Shown here piece after piece: positions 34,428-44,672 of a DNA stretch of 64,000 nt. The stretch is taken from contig JBBPFI010000003.1 of assembly GCA_037974965.1 (NCBI GenBank), positions 682,001-746,000 on the forward strand. The letters are read 5' to 3'. Below the pieces are notes generated by a model. It ran no database searches. It was not told the origin of the DNA and worked only from the letters and a program-made list of their open reading frames with translations. Every line of letters starts with the position of its first letter. Positions within the stretch are counted from its first letter, which is position 1. Source of the DNA: Dacryopinax spathularia. Its lineage: Eukaryota; Basidiomycota; Dacrymycetes; Dacrymycetales; Dacrymycetaceae. Made by a program: the position numbers and the translations under genes.

Positions 34428-35106
34428 GGCGGGGAAGAGAGAGGGCGAAAGGAAGGGGACGGCGGCGATGTCGAGGAGGGGCAAGGATTAATGGAGACGA
34501 TGGGGGCCGTCCGTCGAGTTGGGTTGAAATGGAAGGGATAAGAAGGTCTAGATGGCCCAACGGCAACCGGTCAATGAAGAAGTCGTGGGAAGATGGTAAT
34601 TGGCGGTGACGACGCGGAGGCAGTTTTGGGTGATGGCCTCGCGGCCGCACCGCGCGCGAGCGAGTCCTTCCCTGAAAATTGGCTAGCGATGGGTCTCGGA
34701 AGCTGATTGTGGGTAAGGATGGGACTTACCCAGTTTATGGGCTTTGGAGGGTCGGTGGGACCCGAAGAGCGTGTTGGGTGCGATTGGGCGGCTGCCGTTT
34801 TGTGGGCCACACTTTTGGGCGAATTGCGGTGTTTGTCTCCGACGGGGTCTGTCTCTCAGTGAGTGGGCCCGCCCCTCTCTTTGCGCCTTTCCATCCTGCT
34901 CTTTCTCTCATCACCTCCCGTCTCATTCATAACATCGCTCCCTATCCAACCACCGTCCACCCTTCCCCCTTCCCTTAAACCTCATTCCCTTCTCCTCGCC
35001 GTCGCCGTCGTCGTCCTCTCCTCCCTACGACATCCCTCTCATTTCTCCTCAGACGCGTCCAGTAATCCGCCTTTACTTGGGTCGCGTCGAAAGATAGAGA
35101 GCCGCC
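34428..35106. promoter_or_regulatory. Divergent promoter region of the GH26-like and AT3-GT2 genes
   Basis: No gene supported. The two surface or membrane-glycan genes face away from each other over 679 bases, so shared control is possible. A pyrimidine-rich tract (about 34890-35050), typical just before fungal transcription starts, precedes the AT3-GT2 ATG; it includes a short GTC/GCC triplet run near 34997-35015. Confidence 0.4.
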
Positions 35107-38100
35107 ATGGCGTACAATCCCGTACCTGTGGATACCAACTCGCCAAATCCCATGCTCGGAGGACGCGAGTCCAACTACAGCACCGGGGAGAACGACGTCG
35201 TTGATGCCTACTATGCTCAAGGACCGTACGAGCACGACCTGCAAGATGCACCTCCCTCTCCCTCCCTCGTTCATTCTGGGCGGTCTTCGACCCTAGTCGC
35301 GCCTTCCTTTAACCGAAGCCCCGCGCGGTCCGCAGAGTCCGCACATCCCTCCTCGTCATCACCGCCTTCATCGGACGAAGGTCTTCCTCCCTCTGCTGCC
35401 CCCGCATACGCCCAACAACCTCACCCTGTCTACGGGCAAGGTACTCACCACAACCGCTATTCTACTGCATCCACCTCAGCATCCGGGATGATGTACGAGG
35501 CCATCCACCCGTTATCCCCCGGGACTCCCCTCAACTCCTCGTCTACCGACCTCATCTCCCAGAAGCCTTACTACGCTCAAACACAGTCTTCCTTGCTGAA
35601 GGGAGGCATGCCCCCTACACCTGGCTCCGTGCCGTCGTCGGCCGTCTTGCCGACCCTCCCTGCCCTGGAAAGCGGCATGGGCATGAACCCGGAGAGTGCT
35701 CGTTATGAGCGTGCTGGCAGGGCTTATATTCCGCCTGTGGAGCATGCCACGCTTCCTGAAGCTCCAGACGCCGAGTCTCTCACTCGGCTCCCGTGGATCG
35801 ATGGTCTCCGTGGTGCAGCTGCGGTTGTGATGTTCACTCAAGCGTGAGTAGCCTTCTGTCAGCGATATATGCATGCATTTACTGAATGACTTCTCAGTTT
35901 CGCAGACTTGACTTGGACGCAGTCACATCCTGGCACACTGCCTCTAACTAGCACAGAGGGTGTTGTCCGCAATGGACAGCTCGCCATTTCTCTTTGGTTC
36001 GTTTTGTCCGGGCGCAGTCTGGCCAACAACTTTTACCGTTGGGCTTTCCTTGGTCGGAAGATCAAGACGGAGTCCGCGCCTAAGAAGCAAGGCGAGAGCG
36101 AGCTGAGGTGGGGTGCGCTGGCCGTCAGCGTGTTTAGGCGTCCTATTCATCTGGCGTATGCTGGTGCTATCGTCGGTTTGATTCAATGGTTGCTTTGTGG
36201 TGAGTAACCTGCCCCCTCATCTGCGGCCGGCCTGTGCTGAATTTTCGTCCAGTCAAGGGCTTCACAAATGACGCTCAAACGGCCAGTGTCAAGCTGCTCG
36301 CCCCTTCGGATCTCTGGGTGCCCTCCTGGTGTGAAATCGGTGACTTCGCCGGCTTCCTCAAGCTCGTTCTCGACATGTTCACCAACCCCGATCACGGTAC
36401 GATGTGGTTCCAAGGCGCTCAACTTTGGACGATTTACGACCTCTTCTGGGGCTCCATGTTGACCTACATTGTCGCTTCAGCCATCGCTCCCCTGCCTCTT
36501 CGCAGCCGTTACGTGGTCTACGGTATTCTCTTGCCGTGCTTGTGGTTCATTACCAGCAATAACTTCGTAAGTTCACGGTATGCAGCTATCTGGAGCCTTT
36601 GCTGACAATCAATCAGCTTTTCATCGGTGGCCTTGTTTTGTGCGATATGTACAACACCGGCATGGTCCGCTGGATTAACGACAACTGGAAGCTGACGATG
36701 GCGATCGAACTGAGCGTCATGGCATTCGCTTGCGCTTTGATTGTCGGTGTCGAGAATGTCGCTGCACCCATTAACAACGCAATTGGTCACATCACAGTCG
36801 CTGCTGGTCTTTTCGGCTACGATGCGCAGACCCTCTGGCCCCAAACCATGGTCATGAGCAACTGGATCATCGCTCTTGCCACGGTCCTTTGGATCGAGGT
36901 CTCCCACACCATGCAGTGGTTTGTCGGCTGGTTCATCTTCGTCTGGATGGGCAAGATCTCCTTCGGTTTCATCTTCCTTCAGTACATCGTGCTTTACTCG
37001 ATCATGCCGCCGCTGGTTCTGGCTCTTAACGATGGCCGCTCTTACTGGAACGTTGTTGCACCTTGTAAGCTAAATTTGGCAGGTGAAAAAAAATACAGGA
37101 ACTAACATGAATTTCAGCTTACCTGATCTGCTTCGTGATCAACGCCGTCCTTGGCTGGATCTTCTACCAGGTTGTGGACCGTTTCTCGCTCCGCCTCGCC
37201 AAGGCTATGTGGAACGGCCTCTTCGTCACTCATCCGACTTCGTTCTTCACCATGCCATACAAGCTCATCACCTTCCTCGGCCACTTCACCATCACCCTGC
37301 CCATTCGCTTGGCCAAGTGGGCTGGGCGCAAGGTCAGTGGCTGGTATCACGGCACCGTCCACGGCGTCTACACCCTGTTCCACTGGAAGAAGGTCAACGG
37401 TGTTGTCCGTACCCCGCCCGGTGTCCACATGCCCGATGACCCGGCAATCCGCAGCCAGCTGTACTCGACTCGCTGGACTGCCGATCTCCGCGACGACAAG
37501 GAGGCCATGCGTACCTACCGTCTCCTGCAAGTCAACCAGTGGGCGTGGCTCATCCACATCTTCCTCATCCCCGGTCTCACCGCGGTCTGGGTCTACTTCC
37601 ACCCGACTGGTCAGTTCACCTGGGACGGCTTCACCTTCTCCTCCCTCTGGCGTTTCATCTGGGTGCTGTCGGTGCCTAACTGCCTGTGCGCCTACCTCGG
37701 TTTCTGCACTCCCGATTGGAGCCCGAGCAAGCGTTCGATGGACAAGCGTCCCGTCATTCGTGAGGCGATCCGCAACTTCTACATCGTCCTCGTTACCAAG
37801 GGTTCAAATGAGACTGCCGTGCGCCGTGGCTTCAACACCCTTGTCAAGCTTGAGAAGCTTCACCCGTCCGTCAAGGTCTTCGTGCTTACCGATGAGCCGT
37901 ACGCATACCCGGATATCAACAACATCGTCTGCCCGAAGGCATATAAGTCTCCCAAGGGCCTGGCGAAGCACAAGGCTCGCGCTCTCGACTACTTCCGCTC
38001 CAGCATGGGCCTGACCGAGTACGATTGGACCTTGCACATGGACGAAGAGTCCGTCACCGATGCCGAATCTCTCCGCCGCATGTTCGACTTCATCCGTTAC

Positions 38101-38847
38101 TCGCCTCACGCTATCGGTCAGGGCATCATCCTGTACAACGGTCACGGCTACTTCAACAAGGGCGAGAGCTGGAAGACAACGCTCAACGGCTGGTTCTTCT
38201 CCGTTGCTGACTGTCTTCGTGTCGGCGATGATCTGGCTCGATTCCACTTGCAGAATAGCGCGATACACGCTCCGGTATTCGGTGTCCACGGTTCATTCCT
38301 GCTTCTGAACGGTATCGTCGAGCAAGAAGTTACCTGGGATTGCGGTTCCCTCGCTGAAGATTTCGAATTCTCGCACTTCGCCTGGGAGAAGGGCTTCACC
38401 TGCGGCAGAATTAACGGTATTGTCCGTGAGCAGTCGCCCACGACCCTTCGCGATTTCCTCAAGCAGCGTCGTCGTTGGTTCGTCGGTATCCGCGAGATCA
38501 AGGGTGTATACGGCCTGCCCAAGCTGGCCATCAACCTTTGGATTGTCGGTGTGCTCACGCTGGCCGTCACGCTCGTCAACATTCCCTTCTCGTTCTGGGT
38601 CGATACCAGTGTCACTCCGTTCTGGATCGCCCTTTGCGCCGACTTCTGCTTCGCGACGTTCATCATCCTGTACCTCATGGGCTGGCTCTTCCAAGAGATC
38701 GACGCTGCGACGCCCTGGTACTACGCCATCATGCACTTCTTCATCATGATCCTGCAACCGTTCGCCTCCATGGCCGAGGGTATCGCCGCCATCTGGGCCC
38801 TGTCGTCACCCAAAACGATCACCTTCGAGGTCATCGTCAAGAAATAG
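35107..38847 (+). CDS. Acyltransferase-3-like / egghead-like GT2 glycosyltransferase fusion
   Basis: Exons: 35107-35843, 35898-36199, 36253-36566, 36617-37064 and 37118-38847, giving 1176 residues. N-terminal 220 residues are disordered, Pro/Ser-rich and probably cytosolic. Residues about 225-640 resemble an acyltransferase-3 (OafA-like) multi-pass domain: LPWIDGLRGAAAVVMF, then AISLWFVLSGRSLANNF and several membrane helices (FGFIFLQYIVLYSI). Residues about 730-1175 are a GT2 domain of the egghead/BRE-3 type: YIVLVTKGSNETAVRRGFNT, KVFVLTDEP, the DxD-like HMDEES, the acceptor motif SLAEDFEFS, KQRRRWFVG (QxxRW) and three C-terminal helices. Animal egghead adds beta-1,4-mannose to glucosylceramide. 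The substrates here are unknown. The acyltransferase part lacks the usual His after the DGLR motif. Confidence 0.85.
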
Positions 38848-39481
38848 ATTGTCCCCGCTTTCTTCTTCTTCTAGAACTGTCCGCTGTGGGGAACCACGAT
38901 ACGCTGTTGCATCGTTGCTTAATTCTCTTGCACCATTCCGAAACGCATATAACCTTGCACGCTGTGTCGTGCTTCCCTTCTTTTTAGCATTTCTCTCGTT
39001 CGTTCATCACAACACACTTCTCTGTCGTGTGATTCCCCGCGAACTGTTTTCTTTCTTTCTCATCACGCAAGACGTTGCCTCTCCCCCTGCCCTCGTGTTC
39101 ATGTCTAGGCGGACTTGAACCAATGATGGACTCCTGTAGCCGAGCATTTTTCTCTTTTCTTTTCCTTAGTCTATCCCCCTTATTTTCTGTTCTGTCGTCG
39201 CACCATCATGCTGTCTCGCTATATACCACCATGGCAATACAAGCCTGCCTACACTCCTTTGACACTGACAATCTGCATTAGCTAGACGTGCGCACAATCT
39301 TTCGACGCACGCAGGTAGTGCTGTTGTCAGAGCAATATGATTAAGTGTAAACGTATTCCTGAAGCGCTACTATTACAACAACGCGACCGCGTGAAGGTTA
39401 CAGCAAATATACACGAACGTGAACCACCGTCCCATACTGGAATTAAACCGTCAATCCGCAATCGGAAAAGTAAACAACGCA
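38848..39481. other. Convergent 3' region
   Basis: Lies between the stop of the AT3-GT2 gene and the stop of the next minus-strand gene. Pyrimidine-rich and frame-poor, consistent with long 3' UTRs. No gene, tRNA or repeat seen. Confidence 0.45.
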
Positions 39482-40510
39482 TTACTCGTCCTCCCACTCC
39501 TCGGTTTCTTGCTCATACTGGGCCTCATCCATATTGTTCTCGTCATCAGGTACAACGACCTCCTCACCAAGAGCCTTGGCACCTTCAGCCAGCAGTGCCT
39601 GCAGCGTGCTGTCCATTCTCGATATCTGTCGCTTCATCAGCCTTGCTCACCTCTTCAGAGAAAGCTACTAACCTGCAGATCAATAACAGACGGCACGCTC
39701 CCCACCACACCCTCCTCCTCTCCCTCCTCTTCAACCCCAACCCGCCTTCCCCCAGCTCTGCCAACCACTTCCACACCACCCACCGGCGTACGAGGCGCAG
39801 AACCAGGAAAAGGGTTAAACGACCCCACCGACCCACTCGGGGTCAACCTCCCCTGTCTCCCCCCAGCCCTCCTCGCCCGTCCAGCCTGAGCCTGCTGAGC
39901 CGGCAGGGCGCGGGGTCGGCGCCTCCGGACCTCCGGAGAAGGGGGAGGACGTTTGTTTCCCAAAGGGTAAGAGGGTGAGGGAGGGATATGGGCTGTATAG
40001 GGAGGGGGCTGGTCTTGTGAGCTGCTTCGGCGGGCGTGTGTGGGGCTGGGAGAAGGGGCAGAGCGAAAGAGGGTTTGGTGCAGGAGGTCGATGACGCTGT
40101 TGGTCATCCGTCTTCGCTTCGTTGGTGGGGTATCTAGAGTGTATGCTGTCAACCGGGGGGTGAATATATGCGCGTGAATGAGGCGTACCAGGGTCGTCCG
40201 CCCCTTCGTCTCGTTCCCTGATCTGGCCAAGGGGACTAGCGTGGACATAACCCAGCGCAGAGTCTTCGCTCAGTCTTGCGCTCACTGTCGGTAAGGAAGC
40301 AGCGGGTAGCCAGCCTCTCTTGCCCTTCCCACCAGCTTCGGGTGAGACGAGGGCAGCAAGTGCCGGCACAGATGCCGATGCAGCGATGGTCGCTGGTTCC
40401 CTCGTGGAGAGGAGACTGGGTTGGGCATCGTCTGAGGGTCGTGACCAGGGGTTCAGCGATGGCAGAGACGGGAGTGAGGGAAGGGAGAAGGTGAATTGGA
40501 ATGAGGGCAT
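39482..40510 (-). CDS. Hypothetical protein with nuclear localisation signal
   Basis: I do not recognise a family. Exons: 40510-40189, 40145-39673 and 39625-39482, giving 312 residues; both introns have clean GT-AG ends and keep phase, and the third exon carries an open, conserved-looking acidic tail, which supports a real gene. Seen: a hydrophobic-basic start (MPSFQFTFSLPSLPSLPSL), Ala/Ser/Pro-rich linkers, a PPTKRRRMT nuclear signal followed by a short helix NSVIDLLHQTLFRSA, an Arg-rich block PEVRRRRPRALPAQQ, and a C-terminal helix MDSTLQALLAEGAKALGEEV ending in many Glu/Asp. Probably a nuclear, partly disordered protein. The start could also lie upstream (frame open to 40777), but the ATG at 40508-40510 begins the Leu/Pro repeat. 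Confidence 0.62.
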
Positions 40511-41034
40511 CGTTCGGTCGACCAGGTTGTCTCGGAGTGCAGGACAATTCGACCGAATGACACCGGCTTGTAAGTATCCGTTACTTGCGGCTGAGTCACG
40601 CCCTTCACATCCCAGCCAGCATCCAGCAATGAAAGCGCAGCGAGCGTAGGTGTGGTATGCGAGTGACGGCCTGCAGAGAGAGGGCGCGAGGCCGGTGGCT
40701 ACGAATGGAAGGTTGGGCGAAGAGAAGGCGGGCGCGTCAGGGACGCGTGCGGAGAAGGCTTGTTTCCCTTGTTGCAAATGCCGTAAGGCGTCAATAATAG
40801 ATCTCTCTGATGATTTTGCTCTACTTGGTCGGGACTGTTTGGTGGAGCAGCGGGTTGAGATAATATGCGTGGGAAATGATGGACATTGCTAGAGGGCGCG
40901 AGACAGCTCGCACGGCTCAACAATAGTACAACACAAATTTCGGGACAGCACCGTCTACAGTAGATCACCACCTTCTCCTCGAGAGACCAAGCACAACAAA
41001 CACCAAACGTCAAGCACCAAGCCCCAGCACTGCA
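40511..41034. other. Intergenic region upstream of the hypothetical gene and downstream of RIB3
   Basis: Should hold the promoter of the 39.5-40.5 kb gene and the 3' UTR of RIB3; both are on the minus strand. A minus-strand frame is open from 40777 into the gene but does not look conserved. Nothing else supported. Confidence 0.4.
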
Positions 41035-41936
41035 TTAAGCAGACTTCCCCTCCTTGCCCTCGAGCGACCTGCGGTACTCGGCGATCATCTCCACGCTGAT
41101 CATCTTGAGCCCCCAGCGGTCCGCGAAGGCTCTGCAGTCGTCCCGTCTGGCCATGGAGCCTTGGGGGTCGTCATTGACGAGTTCGCAGAGCAGGCCGGCG
41201 GGAGGCAGGCCAGCGAGTTTGCACAGATCTGTACAGCTTCACGTCAGCCCTTGCCCTAACCATGTAGAGCGCAAGGAGGGGAAGGGAGGGGAGCACGTAC
41301 CCAGAGCAGCCTCTGTGTGACCTTTGCGCGTGAGGACGCCGCCTTCCCTGGCACGGAGAGGCACCATATGCCCCGGCCTGTTAAAGTCCTCCGCTTTCCC
41401 ACCCTGGGCCATCATCCTCGCCGTCAGCGCCCTATCATGAGCCGATATACCCGTGGTCGTCCCTACCAACACATCATCCCAATTTAGCAACCCCGCTCAC
41501 CAAGTCTGCAAGGTGAGAAGAGCGCACCATGCTTATAGTCCGCCGTCACCGTATACGCCGTCCTATGTCTCTCCTCATTCTCCGGGACCATCAACGGCAG
41601 CCTCAGCTCGTCCAGCCTCTCCCCCGGGAGTGAGATACATATATACCCACTGGTATGCTTGATAAACCACGCCATCTGTTCCGTGGTGACGTTGCACGCG
41701 GGGAGGATGAGGTCGCCTTCGTTTTCGCGGTCGGCGTCGTCCATCACTACGAGGAAGTTGCCGGCCGCGAAGGAGGCGAGGGCTGACTCCATGGTGTCGA
41801 AGAGGGGGCGGGGGTGGCCGTTGACTTCAGCCGCCTTGGACTGAGGGGTGGGAGTGGGAGCGGCCATGCTCTTGATGATGCTTGGCGTCGTACGGACAGG
41901 ATAAGGATCAACAGCGATAGGCGACATTGAGCTCAA
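41035..41936 (-). CDS. RIB3: 3,4-dihydroxy-2-butanone 4-phosphate synthase
   Basis: Converts ribulose 5-phosphate to L-3,4-dihydroxy-2-butanone 4-phosphate plus formate, one arm of riboflavin synthesis; a cytosolic, Mg-dependent homodimer. Exons: 41936-41528, 41462-41301 and 41228-41035, giving 254 residues, monofunctional as in other fungi (no GTP cyclohydrolase II domain). Seen: [18 protein letters not shown] (acidic metal loop), [39 protein letters not shown] and [16 protein letters not shown], ending [20 protein letters not shown]. About 40 residues precede the core; the start could equally be the second ATG (41927). Divergent from ADE16/17 across 433 bases; riboflavin and purine synthesis are linked through GTP, so shared control is plausible but not shown. 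Confidence 0.95.
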
Positions 41937-42369
41937 GCTTGGAGTGCGGGATTGCGGGATTGAGGTGCTGAACCGACAGCAGGCAGCACACTACTTTAGC
42001 AAGACGTTCTAGTTGATCAAGAGACAGCTCCGATCAACCTTGTTCGTCTGCTTTGCTCGGTGTTGGTGGTTGTGGTGGTGTTCTAGAGTGTGCGGTGGTC
42101 GTCTGTTATACAAAGTCAGCCTTCGCTGGACAGGTTAAGTATTCAGGCTGCCGCTGCTGCTGTCTTACGCAGCCTCCGCACATCGACAGCCGGCACCCAT
42201 CTCCCAAAGCTGAGATCGCCAGGTCCGAGGGGCTGTGCATTCCCGTAAGCCTGGGAAACCCGCGTAATCCCGCTCTCGTCAGCTTTTTTTGCATCAATAA
42301 CCTCTCAGGGTCCACTCCTCGACCTCGTGCATTGTGTGGGGGACAAACTTCTCACGACGACTGACGATA
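41937..42369. promoter_or_regulatory. Divergent promoter region of RIB3 and ADE16/17
   Basis: 433 bases between the two start codons. A GCTGCCGCTGCTGCT-type tract lies near 42150. In yeast ADE17 is driven by Bas1/Bas2 (TGACTC); no TGACTC was noticed here. No gene supported. Confidence 0.4.
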
Positions 42370-44390
42370 ATGTCGCAGCATATCGGTATGCTCCGCTCTC
42401 CCCCTCTACATGGACGATGATGCTGACGATGGTATGATGCTCGGGTAGCCCTGCTGTCGGTATACGACAAGACTGGCCTCCTCGACCTTGCCCAGGGACT
42501 CCATGCGCTCGGTGTGAAGCTGCTCGGCTCTGGCGGGACGGCCAAAAAGATCAGAGATGCCGGGATCCCCATTTCGTGCGTGCCCATCCTTCGCCTCAAC
42601 CTGCCAGACCACCCATGCTAATGTGAATGGCAGAGATGTAGCTGATATCACCCATGCCCCGGAGATGCTCGGCGGACGAGTGAAGACGCTCCATCCTGCT
42701 GTCCATGGCGGCATCCTGGCTCGTGACATCCCTTCAGACCAGGCCGACCTCCAACAGCAAGGAATCTCACCAATCAGCATCGTCGTCTGCAACCTGTATC
42801 CTTTCTCCCAGACCGTCGCCCAGCCCAACTGCACCCTCGAAGGCGCAGTCGAGGAGATCGACATAGGCGGCGTCACGCTCCTCCGCGCAGCAGCGAAGAA
42901 CCATGCCCGCGTGAGCGTCCTGTCCGACCCGACGGACTACGCCTCTTTCCTCGCTGCGTGGAGGAACGGATCGGGCGACGTGGGCCAACTGCTCAGGAGC
43001 AGCCTGGCACTCAAGGCGTTCGAGCATACTGCCGCGTACGACGAGGCCATCTCGGGCTATTTCCGGGAACAGTACGCCAGTGCCGATTTGCCCGCTGAGA
43101 AGCTCGCGGGGAAGATCCAGCGCCTGCCGCTGAGGTACGGGGCGAACCCGCACCAGAAGCCCGCTCAAGCGTATGTGAAGGAGGGCGAACTGCCATTCAA
43201 GGTCCTTTCGGGCTCGCCGGGGTACATTAACCTCCTCGACGCTCTGAACAGCTGGGCGCTCGTCAGCGAGCTCCAGGCCGCACTGGGCCTGCCAGCAGCA
43301 GCAAGCTTCAAGCATGTCTCCCCCGCGGGCGCGGCCGTCGGCCTCGAGCTGGACGAGACCGAAAAGATCGTCTATGGCGTTGACGACCTCAAGGAGCCCC
43401 TCACCCCGCTCGCAGCCGCCTACGCCCGCGCAAGAGGAGCAGACAGGATGTCCTCTTTCGGGGACTTCATCGCCCTCTCCGCCCCTTGTGACCTCGCAAC
43501 AGCGCGTATAATCTCGCGCGAAGTATCCGACGGGGTCGTCGCACCGGGGTATAGCGCAGAGGCGCTCGAGGTGCTCAGGAAGAAGAAGGCGGGCAAGTAC
43601 TGTATACTGCAGATGGACCCGGGGTACGTGCCGCCCGAAGTGGAGTCGAGGCAGGTGTACGGGATTTGGCTGCAGCAGGGGCGGAACACGGCTAAGATCA
43701 CGCCTGAGCTGTTTGGGAACATCGTCACCAAAAACAAGGAGGTGCGTCCGCCTTCTTCCCTCTTCTTCCTGATAGTTCCTACTTCCTCCCCACTCTTCCT
43801 TCCTCTCTGAGAATGCTGTGCTGATTTCGCGCGCACAGCTCCCGCAATCGGCAATAATCGATCTCATCGTCGCTACCCTCGCCCTGAAATACACGCAGTC
43901 AAACAGCGTCGCCTACGCCCTGCACGGCGCGATCATCGGCCTCGGCGCGGGCCAGCAATCCCGGATCCACTGTACGCGGCTCGCCGGCGCAAAAGCGGAC
44001 AACTGGTGGCTGCGGCATCATCCGCGCGTACTCGCTCTGCCATTCAAGAAAGGCACGAAGCGGGCCGACAAGGCTAACGCTATCGACCTCTATGTTACGG
44101 GCGAGAAGCTGGAAGGAGCGGAGAAGGCGCAGTGGGAGAGCCTGTTTGAGACTGTGCCCGAGCCACTGACGGAACAGGAAAAGGAGGAATGGGCGAAGAA
44201 GCTGACGGGCGTCGCTTGCTCCAGCGACGCCTTCTTCCCTTTCCCTGACAACGTCCACCGCGCACGCAAGAGCGGCGTGTCGTACCTTGCTGCGCCGAGC
44301 GGGAGCGTCATGGATGCGGAGTGTATCAAGGCTGCTGACGAGTACGGGATCGTCTTTGCGCATACGAATTTGCGCTTGTTCCATCATTAG
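42370..44390 (+). CDS. ADE16: AICAR transformylase / IMP cyclohydrolase (bifunctional, ATIC)
   Basis: Catalyses the last two steps of purine synthesis: formylation of AICAR by 10-formyl-THF, then ring closure to IMP. Cytosolic homodimer. Exons: 42370-42385 (16 bases), 42449-42575, 42634-43741 and 43839-44390, giving 600 residues, the usual length. Seen: an MGS-like IMP cyclohydrolase domain (1-200) with [39 protein letters not shown] and NLYPF; then the transformylase domain with [30 protein letters not shown], the catalytic Lys-His in [25 protein letters not shown], and the end [34 protein letters not shown]. The very short first exon (MSQHI) was chosen because it joins cleanly to [10 protein letters not shown]. 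Confidence 0.97.
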
Positions 44391-44672
44391 AGACGCATTG
44401 TAAAGAGATATGCTGGCCGGGACCAGGTGGGCAGGACCGGTCAGCACGGGCTGGAGTATAGGCAGAAAACGCATCAATTAATGTCAAAGATATGCTGGCT
44501 ACTGTACAATTGCTGGGGTAAGGCTCGTGATGATCCCTGACTCGCCGACACGGACGAGGGAATGCAAGTAACCATATCGTAAATAAGAGCAAGAAAGTGG
44601 AATTCAAGGATCCGTCCGGGTATGAAAGCCGTCTTTAAAGTGAAGATAGAACCGATGAGAAACGATGAAGTA

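Noticed and set aside
35107-38847. Calling the AT3-GT2 gene a chitin or hyaluronan synthase
   Set aside because: It lacks the EDR and QRRRW context of chitin synthases; HMDEES and SLAEDFEFS fit egghead-type GT2 enzymes better.
42767-43894. 375-codon minus-strand frame
   Set aside because: Antisense shadow of ADE16/17; no motif of its own.
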